This document shows positions 32,676-40,337 of a stretch of DNA of 42,435 nt, piece by piece. This DNA is from Gammaproteobacteria bacterium (GTDB lineage Bacteria; Pseudomonadota; Gammaproteobacteria; Steroidobacterales; Rariloculaceae). The notes under the pieces are model-generated. The model searched no databases and had not been told where the DNA came from. It was given only the letters and a program-made list of their open reading frames with translations. The stretch is from contig DASVDR010000043.1 of NCBI GenBank assembly GCA_036381015.1, positions 1 through 42,435 of the forward strand. The letters are read 5' to 3'. Every line of letters starts with the position of its first letter. The first letter of the stretch is position 1. Position numbers and translations under genes: made by a program.

Positions 32676-33683
32676 GTGCGCAAGCTCGACATCTTCAACC
32701 ACATCTGGCCGAAGTCGTTTCATGCGAAGCTCGAGGAAGCTTGCAAGATCGTCGACATCACGAAGCGCAGCAACGACGTGCCGATGATGGTGGATCTCGA
32801 CGAGCGTTTCCGCGTGATGGACATGTTCGACGAGTACAGCCAGGTGCTGTCGCTTGCGTCTCCGCCGCTCGAGATCGTCGCGCCGCCCGACGTCGCGGCA
32901 GAGCTGGCTCGTATCGGCAACGACGGGATGGCGGAGCTCGTGGACCGCTATCCGGACCGCTTCCCCGCGTTCACCGCGTCGCTGCCGATGAACGACATCG
33001 ACGCGGCTCTCGCCGAAGCGCGCCGCGCGATCGACGAGCTCGGCGCGGCCGGCATCCAGATCTACACGAACGTGAACGGGCGCCCGCTCGACGAGCCGGA
33101 GTTCCGGCCGCTGTTCGAGCTCATGGCCGAGTACGACAAGCCCATTTGGGTGCATCCGGCGCGCGGCGCGAAGATGGCGGACTACGCGAACGAGGACGTC
33201 TCGAAGTACGAGATTTGGTGGACCTTCGGCTGGCCGTACGAGACGAGCGTGTTTCTCGCCCGCTTGGTGTTCTCGAAAATCATGGACGCGCTACCGAACC
33301 TCAAGATCATCACGCACCACGCGGGCGGCATGGTGCCGTTCTTCGAGGGCCGTGTCGGGCCCGGATGGGATCAGCTCGGCGCGCGCACGAGCAGCGTGGA
33401 CTATCGGGCACTGCTGAAGGAGCTGAAGAGGCGGCCGATCGATTACTTCCGCGACTTTTACGCGGACACGGCCACGTTCGGATCGAAGCCCGCGATCGAA
33501 TGCGCGCTCGCGTTCTTCGGCCCCGACCATATGCTGTTCTCCTCCGACGCGCCGTTCGACCCGGAGCGCGGGCCGATGTACATCCGCGAGACGATCAAGT
33601 GCCTGGACTCGATGGACTTGAGCGAGGAGGATCGGCACAAGATCTACCACCGTAACGCGGAGGCGATGCTCGGGCTCGCCTGA
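32676..33683 (+). CDS. ACMSD-type amidohydrolase family protein with altered metal motif
   Basis: The 335-residue protein starts at GTG 32676, with AAGGAG (32664-32669) upstream. It has the amidohydrolase-2 barrel of decarboxylases and hydratases such as ACMSD and LigJ: WVHPARG (His160), ITHHAGGMVPFFEGR (His214/215), FGPDHMLFSSDAPF (Asp291) and the C-terminal IYHRNAEAMLGL. The N-terminal metal motif, normally D-x-H-x-H, reads DIFNHIW here, with Phe7 in place of the first His. It acts on a carboxylated substrate by decarboxylation or hydrolysis; the exact reaction is unknown. It did not resemble LigJ, LigW or LigY closely enough to be named. Confidence 0.82.
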   Translation: MRKLDIFNHIWPKSFHAKLEEACKIVDITKRSNDVPMMVDLDERFRVMDMFDEYSQVLSLASPPLEIVAPPDVAAELARIGNDGMAELVDRYPDRFPAFTASLPMNDIDAALAEARRAIDELGAAGIQIYTNVNGRPLDEPEFRPLFELMAEYDKPIWVHPARGAKMADYANEDVSKYEIWWTFGWPYETSVFLARLVFSKIMDALPNLKIITHHAGGMVPFFEGRVGPGWDQLGARTSSVDYRALLKELKRRPIDYFRDFYADTATFGSKPAIECALAFFGPDHMLFSSDAPFDPERGPMYIRETIKCLDSMDLSEEDRHKIYHRNAEAMLGLA

Positions 33684-33702
33684 TCCGCGGCCGGGTTGCC
33701 CG

Positions 33703-33721
33703 GGCGGCCCCCGGGGCCGCC
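33703..33721. terminator. GC-rich hairpin after the amidohydrolase gene
   Basis: GGCGGCCCC (33703-33711), one C, GGGGCCGCC (33713-33721) form a near-continuous palindrome in the 67-base gap before the next gene on the same strand. There is no T-tract. It may slow transcription or stabilise the upstream mRNA. Confidence 0.35.
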
Positions 33722-33750
33722 TTCGGGCCGTCGGGCCGGAGAAACGTCAC

Positions 33751-34950
33751 GTGTTTCAATCGCTGAAGCCCCTTCCGCCCGACGCGATCCTCGGGATCAT
33801 GGCGCTCTTCCGCGCCGATACCGATCCGCGCAAGATCGACCTTTCGGTCGGCGTATACCAGGACGACGCGGGCCGCACGCCGATCCTCGAATGCGTGAAG
33901 CGCGCCGAGCGTGCGGTGCTCGAGCACCAGGGCACGAAGACCTACGTCGCGATTGCGGGCAACGCGGGATTCAATCGCGGGATCGAGGCTCTGCTGTTCG
34001 GCGGTAGCCACCCCTTGCTCGCGTCCGGGCGCGTCACGACGCTGCAGACGCCGGGGGGCAGCGGCGCGCTCTGCGTCGCGGCGCACCTTATTCGCCGGGC
34101 GAAGCCCGACGCGCGCGTGCATCTCAGCGATCCGTCGTGGCCGAATCACTTGCCGCTCTTGAAGCTTCCCGGGCTCGAGCTCGAGAGCTATCCGTACTAC
34201 GACCGTGAGGCTCATCGGATCGATTTCGACCGCATGACCGCCGCCGTCGAGAAGATTCCTTCCGGCGACCTCCTGCTGCTGCACGGCTGCTGCCACAATC
34301 CCTGCGGCGCCGACCTCACGAGGGAGCAGTGGGACGCGCTCGCGGAGATCTGCGTGCGGCGCGGCATCGTGCCGTTCATCGATCTGGCGTATCAGGGGTT
34401 CGCGGAGGGCATCGAGGAGGACGCCTACGGCGTGCGCAGGATGGCCGAGCGGGCGCCGGAGCTCGTCGTCGTGACGAGCTGCTCGAAGAACTTCGGGCTC
34501 TACCGCGAGCGCGTGGGCGCCGTCAGCGTCCTGGCTGAAAGCGCCGAGAGCGCGAAGGGCGTGGCGAGCAACGCGGCGAACGTCGCCCGCGGCATCTACT
34601 CGATGCCGCCGGATCACGGGGCCGCGATCGTCGATCGGATCCTGCACGACGACGCGTTGCGCGCGTTGTGGGCGGAGGAGCTCGCCGGGATGCGCGATCG
34701 GCTGAACGGCCTCCGGCGGCTGCTCGCCGAGAAGCTCGGCGAGCGCGAGACACCGAGCGACTTCTCGTTCATTGCGAACGAGCGGGGGATGTTCTCGTTC
34801 CTCGGGCTGCGCCGCGAGCAGGTCGTCGCGCTGCGCGAGCGTTTCCACGTCTACATGATCGAGTCGAGCCGCATCAACGTCGCGGGCATCAACGCGAAGA
34901 ACGTCGACTACGTCGCCGACGCGATTGCCGCGGTCGCGCGCGAGGGGTGA
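33751..34950 (+). CDS. aromatic/aspartate aminotransferase (class I-alpha type)
   Basis: The 399-residue PLP enzyme has the I-alpha features DPRKIDLSVGVYQDDAGRTP, PGGSGAL, SDPSWPNH, CCHNPCGADLT, IDLAYQGF and the Schiff-base Lys246 (SCSKNFGLYRERVG). The substrate-binding Arg lies in ESSRINVAG. It acts on aspartate or aromatic amino acids with 2-oxoglutarate (AspC/TyrB/PhhC). GTG 33751 has GGAGA (33738-33742) upstream. It follows the amidohydrolase by 67 bases on the same strand. The other class I aminotransferase in the window (28650-29852) belongs to a different subgroup, so the two are unlikely to be duplicates. Confidence 0.88.
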   Translation: MFQSLKPLPPDAILGIMALFRADTDPRKIDLSVGVYQDDAGRTPILECVKRAERAVLEHQGTKTYVAIAGNAGFNRGIEALLFGGSHPLLASGRVTTLQTPGGSGALCVAAHLIRRAKPDARVHLSDPSWPNHLPLLKLPGLELESYPYYDREAHRIDFDRMTAAVEKIPSGDLLLLHGCCHNPCGADLTREQWDALAEICVRRGIVPFIDLAYQGFAEGIEEDAYGVRRMAERAPELVVVTSCSKNFGLYRERVGAVSVLAESAESAKGVASNAANVARGIYSMPPDHGAAIVDRILHDDALRALWAEELAGMRDRLNGLRRLLAEKLGERETPSDFSFIANERGMFSFLGLRREQVVALRERFHVYMIESSRINVAGINAKNVDYVADAIAAVAREG

Positions 34951-34966
34951 AGGCGCGCGAAGCGCT

Positions 34967-35911
34967 TCACTCGGGCCGTGATCGCGTGACTTCGGCGAGG
35001 AAGCGGTTCGCACGCTCCAGCGTGACCCGCGCCGGATCGTAGGTGAGCGTCAGGTAGCAGCGGTCGACGGCGCGGAGCACGACCTCGCCGCCCGCCGTGC
35101 GGACGAACGCGAGCTCGCGGCGCGGAGCGCCGACGCCGAGCGCGGCGGCGTGACCCGCGCGGAGCGGGAGCGGCATCGCGAGGAGGCTTCCCGAGGCGCC
35201 GTAATCGTAGACGACGAAGGCGTGCATGGCCTCGTCGCCGCCGCGTTCCGGCTCCGGCATCTCGAGAGCGCGCGCGATCGCGTGCAGCGGCAGCGTATCC
35301 GCGTCCGCAACCGTCGTCGTCCGTCGCACGCCGTTCTCGGCACGTTCCGCCGCGACGTGGATCCGCTCCCCGGCCTTGAGCTCCGGCACGACACGGAGCG
35401 CTCGCGAGGCCGCGGCCGCGAACCATGCGAGAAGCGGCACGTCGGCCCCGCGCTCGCGAGCTTGCGCGCGACGCTCGAGGGCGGCGGCGAGCTCGCAGTC
35501 GAAGACCGTCGTGGCCGGCGCGGCGGCAACCTCCGGGCGCGATTCGGCGCGGGGGGCGTCGAGCCGCCCGGAGCCCGTTTCCGTTCCCGCGTCGGCCGCC
35601 GGCCGCTGGAGCGACGCCGGCCCGCGGTCCGACACGGGCTGCAACGGCGAGTCGTCCGCGTCGAGTGGCTCGCCGCGCCCGCTGAGGGCGCCCATCACGT
35701 CCGCGACCCGCAGGCGCCCTCCGGGACCCGTGCCGCGAATGCCGGTCACGTCGAGGTCGTATTGCTTCACGAGCCGGCGAACGGCCGGGCTCAGCGCGTC
35801 GCGATCGAGCGGCTCCGGCGTCTCGGCAACGTCGGGCTCGGCGGCAGGCTCGGGGCCCGGCGCCTCGTCCGACACGTCCTCGGGAGATCCGTGTGGCCGT
35901 TCGTCGTTCAC
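34967..35911 (-). CDS. E2-like acyltransferase homologue with subunit-binding domain, probably non-catalytic
   Basis: The 314-residue protein starts at GTG 35911, with GGAG upstream. After an acidic, Pro-rich N-terminus it has a clear peripheral-subunit-binding domain (about 39-76: LSPAVRRLVKQYDLDVTGI, GTGPGGRLRVADVM). A Pro/Ala-rich linker follows, then a catalytic-type domain of 2-oxoacid dehydrogenase acyltransferases in reduced form. There is no lipoyl domain. The C-terminal motif, normally D-H-R-x-x-D-G, reads LTYDPARVTLE, so the catalytic His and Asp-Gly are missing. It cannot be a normal E2. It might bind the E1 or E3 component or regulate an oxoacid dehydrogenase. It converges with the preceding aminotransferase gene with 16 bases between. 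Confidence 0.72.
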   Translation of the reverse strand: MNDERPHGSPEDVSDEAPGPEPAAEPDVAETPEPLDRDALSPAVRRLVKQYDLDVTGIRGTGPGGRLRVADVMGALSGRGEPLDADDSPLQPVSDRGPASLQRPAADAGTETGSGRLDAPRAESRPEVAAAPATTVFDCELAAALERRAQARERGADVPLLAWFAAAASRALRVVPELKAGERIHVAAERAENGVRRTTTVADADTLPLHAIARALEMPEPERGGDEAMHAFVVYDYGASGSLLAMPLPLRAGHAAALGVGAPRRELAFVRTAGGEVVLRAVDRCYLTLTYDPARVTLERANRFLAEVTRSRPE

Positions 35912-35990
35912 GAGTGCTCCGCCGGCGCATGCAAAAGGAAGGGGCCGCGCAGCGGTAGAATGCCGCACATGCCGCGCATACGTCCATGCC

Positions 35991-36014
35991 GCGGGGCCGG
36001 CTAGCCGGCCCCGC
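35991..36014. promoter_or_regulatory. 24-base perfect palindrome upstream of the MFS gene
   Basis: GCGGGGCCGG (35991-36000), CTAG, CCGGCCCCGC (36005-36014). It ends 23 bases before the MFS start codon in the 126-base divergent gap. It may be an operator, or a hairpin that limits translation of the MFS mRNA, which lacks a clear Shine-Dalgarno. Confidence 0.5.
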
Positions 36015-36037
36015 ACGTCACGCTCTACGCCTCTCCG

Positions 36038-37225
36038 ATGCGTTTGCCGCCCCCGTACGACCGCATGCTCGCGCCGGTCTACGTGCCGTCGCTGCTGATG
36101 TCCGTGAGCCAGGAAGCGGCGCTCATTCTGCTGCCGCTCCACGTGCTCGAGATCGGCGGGGGCGCGGCGCTCGCCGCCGTCGTCGTCGGCCTGCGCGGGA
36201 TCGGCATGCTGCTGTTCGACGTGCCGGCAGGGCTGCTCGCCGCACGCTTCGGCGACAAGCCGCTGCTCGCGGGCGGGCTCGCGGCGATGATGGCCGCGAT
36301 GCTCGTGCTCGCGGCTGCCCCGGGACTCTGGGCGGTGGCGATCGGGGCGTTGCTGCTCGGCGTCGGCAACGCGGCCTGGATGCTGGGGCGGCAATCCTAC
36401 ATCGCGCAAGTGTGCGCGAGCGCCGAGGTCGGGCGGGCGATTGCGGGCATGGCAGGCTTGCAGCGCGTCGGCACCTTCATCGGCCCGGCGGCCGGCGGCC
36501 TCGTCGCGGCATCGGCCGGCTACGCGGCCGCGTTCGCTGCGGGAGCCGCGTGCGGCGTCGTCGCCGGCGTTTTCGTGCTGCTTTTCGCGCGGGACGTCAC
36601 ACAGCCGGCCGCCGCCGACACGCGGCTCGGCGCCGTCGGCACGGTGCTTCGCGCGCACCGCCGGGAATTCTCGACGGCCGGGCTGGCCGCGCTCGCGCTC
36701 CAGCTGATGCGCGCGACGCGGCAACTGCTCGTGCCGCTCTTCGGGCGCTCGATCGGTCTCGACCCGGCGGCCATCGGCTTGCTCTATTCCGCCTCGGCGG
36801 CGATCGACATGTCGCTGTTCTATCCGGTGGGCGTGCTCGTGGACCGGCGCGGCCGCAAGTGGAGCGCCGTGCCGAGCATGACGCTGTTCGCGCTCGGGCT
36901 CGCGCTGCTGCCGCTCGCGCAAAGCTTCCTCGGGCTGCTCGCCGTGGTGATGCTGCTCGGCCTCGCGAACGGGCTCGGCACGGGGATCGTGATGATCATC
37001 GGTGCCGATCTCGCGAGCGCGAGCGGCCGCCGCGGTCAGTTCCTCGGCGTCTGGCGGCTGATCGGCGACGTCGGCATGAGCGGCGCGCCGCTGCTCGCCG
37101 GCGCGCTCGTGCAGCTTTCCGGGCTCGCGCTCGCGAGCGCCGCGGCCGCCGGAATCGGCCTCGCCGGCGCGCTCGTGATGCTGTTCCTCGTCACGGAGAC
37201 GCTGGACCTGACGGAAGCGCGCTGA
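36038..37225 (+). CDS. MFS transporter
   Basis: The 395-residue protein has about 12 hydrophobic helices in two halves. The loop 2-3 signature (LLAARFGDKPLLAGG) and its second-half counterpart (LVDRRGRKWSAV) are present, as is the Arg-containing helix 4 region (MLGRQSYIAQV). It is an inner-membrane secondary transporter; the substrate is unknown, and drug or metabolite export is as likely as import. ATG 36038 begins the conserved N-terminus but has no good Shine-Dalgarno. It is divergent from the E2-like gene. A terminator follows at 37237. Confidence 0.82.
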   Translation: MRLPPPYDRMLAPVYVPSLLMSVSQEAALILLPLHVLEIGGGAALAAVVVGLRGIGMLLFDVPAGLLAARFGDKPLLAGGLAAMMAAMLVLAAAPGLWAVAIGALLLGVGNAAWMLGRQSYIAQVCASAEVGRAIAGMAGLQRVGTFIGPAAGGLVAASAGYAAAFAAGAACGVVAGVFVLLFARDVTQPAAADTRLGAVGTVLRAHRREFSTAGLAALALQLMRATRQLLVPLFGRSIGLDPAAIGLLYSASAAIDMSLFYPVGVLVDRRGRKWSAVPSMTLFALGLALLPLAQSFLGLLAVVMLLGLANGLGTGIVMIIGADLASASGRRGQFLGVWRLIGDVGMSGAPLLAGALVQLSGLALASAAAAGIGLAGALVMLFLVTETLDLTEAR

Positions 37226-37236
37226 AGACGCGCCGA

Positions 37237-37261
37237 AGTGCGAAAGCTCGCGCTATTTTTT
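37237..37261 (+). terminator. intrinsic terminator of the MFS gene
   Basis: AGTGCGA (37237-37243), loop AAGC, TCGCGCT (37248-37254) form a seven-pair stem with one G-T, followed by A and T6 (37256-37261). It begins 12 bases after the MFS stop codon, which separates the MFS transcript from the RRM gene. Confidence 0.7.
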
Positions 37262-37368
37262 CGGGCCGTGCCGCGTTATCCTGCACTTCCACCCCCGCCG
37301 TTTATTGGGCCTACGGGCATGGTGCCCCTATCCTCCTTTAGCGGTGAGCGACCCATTCAGGAGGTACT

Positions 37369-37659
37369 GTGGGCAGAAAGCTCTACGTCGGTAATCTTCC
37401 TTATACGGCCACCGAAACGATTCTTGCCGAAAAATTCGGCGAATGCGGCCGCGTCGAATCGGCACGGTTGATCACGGACCGGGATACGGGTCACAGCAAG
37501 GGCTTCGGTTTCGTCGAGATGTCGTCCGCCGCAGAAGCGCAGGCGGCCATCGACAAGCTGAACGGCGCGGATTACGACGGCCGCCCGATGAGGGTCAACG
37601 AGGCGAAGCCGCAAGACAAGAAGCCGCCGGGCCCCCGCCGTCAGGGCGGTCGCTGGTAG
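37369..37659 (+). CDS. small RRM-domain RNA-binding protein
   Basis: The 96-residue protein starts at GTG 37369, with AGGAGG directly upstream (37359-37364). It consists of one RNA recognition motif, RNP2 LYVGNL (residues 5-10) and RNP1 KGFGFVEM, with a basic tail (KPPGPRRQGGRW). Such proteins occur in cyanobacteria and various Proteobacteria, are often cold-induced and bind mRNA. It has its own leader (about 37262-37368), which contains a small hairpin GGGCA-TGG-TGCCC. A strong hairpin follows the gene. It is monocistronic. Confidence 0.9.
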   Translation: MGRKLYVGNLPYTATETILAEKFGECGRVESARLITDRDTGHSKGFGFVEMSSAAEAQAAIDKLNGADYDGRPMRVNEAKPQDKKPPGPRRQGGRW

Positions 37660-37665
37660 GTTGTG

Positions 37666-37701
37666 AAAAACGAGAACGGGGCGCGACGCGCCCCGTTCTC
37701 G
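37666..37701 (-). terminator. intrinsic terminator between RRM and aldehyde dehydrogenase genes
   Basis: CGAGAACGGGGCGCG (37671-37685), a single A, then CGCGCCCCGTTCTCG (37687-37701) form a perfect 15-base inverted repeat. Read on the minus strand the stem is followed by T5 (complement of 37666-37670), making a textbook terminator for the aldehyde dehydrogenase gene. On the plus strand it terminates the RRM gene without a T-tract. Confidence 0.8.
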
Positions 37702-37711
37702 CTCGATCGCG

Positions 37712-39163
37712 TCAGCTCTTCGCGACGCTGATGACCTCGGGCTCCATGTAGCCTTTCAGCCCGATGATCGAGTACTGCCGCCCGAGCCCCGACTCCTTCG
37801 CTCCGCCGAACGGCACGAACGCGGACGTCGCGCGGTGCTGGTTCACCCACGCCGTGCCGACCTCGAGCCGCGCGGCGATCGCCTTGCCTCGCTCGGGGTC
37901 GCTGGTCCAGACCGAGCCGCTCAGACCGTAGCGGGTGTCGTTCGCGCGCCGGATCGCGTCCTCGACGTCGGAGAACTTCAGGATCGGCACGATCGGGCCG
38001 AACTGCTCCTCGCGAACCAGGCGGCTTTGCTCGTCGACGTCCGTGACGAGCGTCGGCGGAATGAAGTAGCCCGGCCCTTCGGGCACCTCGCCGCCGACGA
38101 GGATGCGCGCGCCGCTCCGCTTCGTATCCTCGATGATCCCGCGGACCTTGTCGTACTGCATCTTGTTCTGGATCGGGCCGAGCTGCGTGTCCGGATCGAG
38201 CCCGTTGCCGACCTTCGCGTTGCGCGCCTCCTCGACGAGCGCCTCGCAGAGCTCCTCATAGACGCTCTCGTGCGCGTATATCCGCTTGATGGCCATACAG
38301 ACTTGGCCGCTGTTCACGAACGACGCGAAGAACACCTTCTTCGCGATGGCCTTCGGATCGACGTCGTCGAGAATGATCGCGGGATCGTTGCCGCCGAGCT
38401 CGAGCGTGACGCGCTTCAGCGTGGCGGCCGCCGTGGCCGCGACCTTCTTGCCCGTGGCCACCGAGCCCGTGAAGGAAATCTTGTCGATACCTTCGTGCTC
38501 GGTCATCCATTGTCCGAGCTCGTCGCCTCCGGCGAGCACGTTCACGACGCCCGCCGGGAAGATCTCCCGCAAGATCTCGCCGAGCTTCAACGTGGTGAGC
38601 GGCGTGTACGGAGAAGGCTTCAGCACCACCGTGTTACCGGTGTAGAGGGCCGATACGAGGGGGCCGAGCGCGAGGTTCACGGGCGCGTTCCACGGCGTGA
38701 TGATGCCGACGACCCCGAGCGGGCGGTAATGCAGCTCGATGTGCCGCTGATCGTCGTCGACGAGCACTTCCACCGGAATCTCGATGCTGACCATGCCCTC
38801 CGACTGTGCCGCCCCGCGATCGATTTCCGCGACGGATTGGCCGAGCGGCTTGCCTTGCTCGCGAGTCAGGAGCTCGGCCAGCTCCTGCTGGCGTTCCCGA
38901 AGCGCCTGCGACAGCTTCTTCACGAGGGCGGCGCGCTGCTCGTAGGAGGCGGCACGCCATTCCGGGAAGGCGCGGCGCGCGGCGCCGACCGCGGCGTCGA
39001 GCTCCGCGCGCCCGGCCGCCGGGCAGCGGGCGAAAACGCTCCCGAGTGCGGGATTGATTACGTCGAGCTTCGCGTCGGCGTCGACGAGCTCGCCGCCGAT
39101 CAGCAACGCGAAATCCGTGCGCAGCTCGGCGTCGCGTGCGACGTTCTTTGCTCTTTCGACCAT
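37712..39163 (-). CDS. NAD(P)-dependent aldehyde dehydrogenase
   Basis: The 483-residue enzyme has the ALDH catalytic set Asn159 (TPWNAPVN), Glu255 (TLELGGNDP) and Cys289 (NSGQVCMA), with cofactor motif FTGSVATGKK (231-240) and LKPSPYTP. ATG 39163 has GGGAGG upstream and begins the conserved protein; the frame is open farther upstream without a better start. It oxidises an aldehyde to the acid. Placed divergently from LigC and in the same region as a vanillin-forming lyase, it could serve as a vanillin or hydroxybenzaldehyde dehydrogenase, but no residue seen decides the substrate. A strong terminator follows it. Confidence 0.88.
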   Translation of the reverse strand: MVERAKNVARDAELRTDFALLIGGELVDADAKLDVINPALGSVFARCPAAGRAELDAAVGAARRAFPEWRAASYEQRAALVKKLSQALRERQQELAELLTREQGKPLGQSVAEIDRGAAQSEGMVSIEIPVEVLVDDDQRHIELHYRPLGVVGIITPWNAPVNLALGPLVSALYTGNTVVLKPSPYTPLTTLKLGEILREIFPAGVVNVLAGGDELGQWMTEHEGIDKISFTGSVATGKKVAATAAATLKRVTLELGGNDPAIILDDVDPKAIAKKVFFASFVNSGQVCMAIKRIYAHESVYEELCEALVEEARNAKVGNGLDPDTQLGPIQNKMQYDKVRGIIEDTKRSGARILVGGEVPEGPGYFIPPTLVTDVDEQSRLVREEQFGPIVPILKFSDVEDAIRRANDTRYGLSGSVWTSDPERGKAIAARLEVGTAWVNQHRATSAFVPFGGAKESGLGRQYSIIGLKGYMEPEVISVAKS

Positions 39164-39247
39164 CGGAGCGTCTACCTCCCGAGTAGCATGTTGGAAGTGT
39201 GCGGCGGGCGCCGTCGCCGGACGCGCCGCTTGCCGCGGCCGCGTCGA

Positions 39248-39265
39248 CATGAAGTACAATTCATG
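39248..39265. promoter_or_regulatory. inverted repeat CATGAA-N6-TTCATG in a divergent promoter
   Basis: CATGAA (39248-39253), GTACAA, TTCATG (39260-39265) form a perfect inverted repeat in the 220-base gap between the aldehyde dehydrogenase and ligC-like genes. A TACAAT hexamer (39255-39260), a good plus-strand -10 for the lig genes, lies inside it, so a bound protein would block RNA polymerase. A second hairpin, GACCCC-TTGC-GGGGTC, follows at 39276-39291 in the presumed leader of the lig transcript. Confidence 0.5.
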
Positions 39266-39383
39266 ATACACGATCGACCCCTTGCGGGGTCTCCCGCGCA
39301 AACGCCGGTGCCCGTCCGGTCTGCAAATCTTGCACGGCGGCGTGGGGGAGTATCGGGTTCACAACCACTCGGAGGAGGAGTAG

Positions 39384-40337
39384 ATGAAGATCGTCGTCGT
39401 CGGGCAGGGAGCCTTCGGCAGAAAGCATCTCGACGGATTGAAGAACATCGAAGGCGTCGAGGTCGTCAGCCTGGCCGGCGGCAGCCCGGACTCCACCGAG
39501 AAGGTCGCGAAGCAATACGGCATTCCCCATTGGACCAGCGATCTTGCCGAGGCCCTCGCGCAGCCGGGTGTCGAGGCGGCGATCATCACGTCGCCGACGC
39601 AGATGCACGCCAAGCAGGCCGAGCAGGTCATGCGCGCGGGCAAGCACGTCGAAATCGAGATACCGATCGCGGATTCGCTGGCCGATGCCGAGCGCATCGA
39701 CAAGGTCCAGCGCGAGACGGGCCTCGTCGCGATGGCAGGGCACACGCGCCGCTTCAACCCGTCGCATCAATGGGTGCACAACAGGATCGTGGCCGGGGAG
39801 CTCAAGCTCCAGCACCTCGTCGTGCAGACTTTCTTCTTCCGCCGCAAGAACATCAATTTGGAGGGCAAGCCGCGGAGCTGGACCGACCATTTGCTCTGGC
39901 ACCACGCTTGCCACACCGTCGATCTCTTTCACTACCAGACGGGCGAGACGCCGTCCGACGTGTTCGCGCTCGAAGGGCCGAAGCATCCGGAGCTCGGCAT
40001 CGCGATGGACATGAGCATCGGCATGAAGGCGCCGTCGGGCGCGGTCTGCACGCTCGCGCTGTCGTTCAACAACGAAGGCCCGCAGGGCACGTTCTTCCGC
40101 TACATTTGCGACAACGGCACGTACATCGCGCGCTACGACGATCTGTTCGACGGCAACGACAAGCAGATCGATCTCTCCGGCGTCGCCGTCTCGATGAACG
40201 GGATCGAGCTGCAGGACCGCGAGTTCATCGCGGCCATTCGCGAGGGGCGCGAGCCGAACGCGAGCGTCGCGCAGGTCCTGCCGGCGATGCGCACGCTCGA
40301 CCGTCTCGAGCGCTGCCTGGAGGGGCGAGGAGCATGA
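39384..40337 (+). CDS. ligC: 4-carboxy-2-hydroxymuconate-6-semialdehyde dehydrogenase (LigC-like)
   Basis: The 317-residue Gfo/Idh-family protein matches Sphingobium LigC in long runs: KHLDGLKNI, SPTQMHAKQAE, GHTRRFNPSHQWVHN, FFFRRKNIN, RSWTDHLLWHHACHTVDLF, and SMNGIELQDREFIAAIREGR. The nucleotide motif GQGAFG is at 7-12. It oxidises the hemiacetal of 4-carboxy-2-hydroxymuconate-6-semialdehyde to 2-pyrone-4,6-dicarboxylate with NADP in the protocatechuate 4,5-cleavage pathway. ATG 39384 follows GGAGGAGGAG. Its stop overlaps the start of the LigI-like gene (ATGA), so the two are translated together. Confidence 0.92.
   Translation: MKIVVVGQGAFGRKHLDGLKNIEGVEVVSLAGGSPDSTEKVAKQYGIPHWTSDLAEALAQPGVEAAIITSPTQMHAKQAEQVMRAGKHVEIEIPIADSLADAERIDKVQRETGLVAMAGHTRRFNPSHQWVHNRIVAGELKLQHLVVQTFFFRRKNINLEGKPRSWTDHLLWHHACHTVDLFHYQTGETPSDVFALEGPKHPELGIAMDMSIGMKAPSGAVCTLALSFNNEGPQGTFFRYICDNGTYIARYDDLFDGNDKQIDLSGVAVSMNGIELQDREFIAAIREGREPNASVAQVLPAMRTLDRLERCLEGRGA

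Noticed and set aside
32676-33683. Naming the amidohydrolase LigJ, LigW or LigY
   Set aside because: The N-terminal motifs and length do not match those enzymes as I recall them; only the broad ACMSD-type family is supported.
37712-39163. Naming the aldehyde dehydrogenase vanillin dehydrogenase (vdh/ligV)
   Set aside because: Only general ALDH residues are visible; the link to vanillin is by neighbourhood alone.
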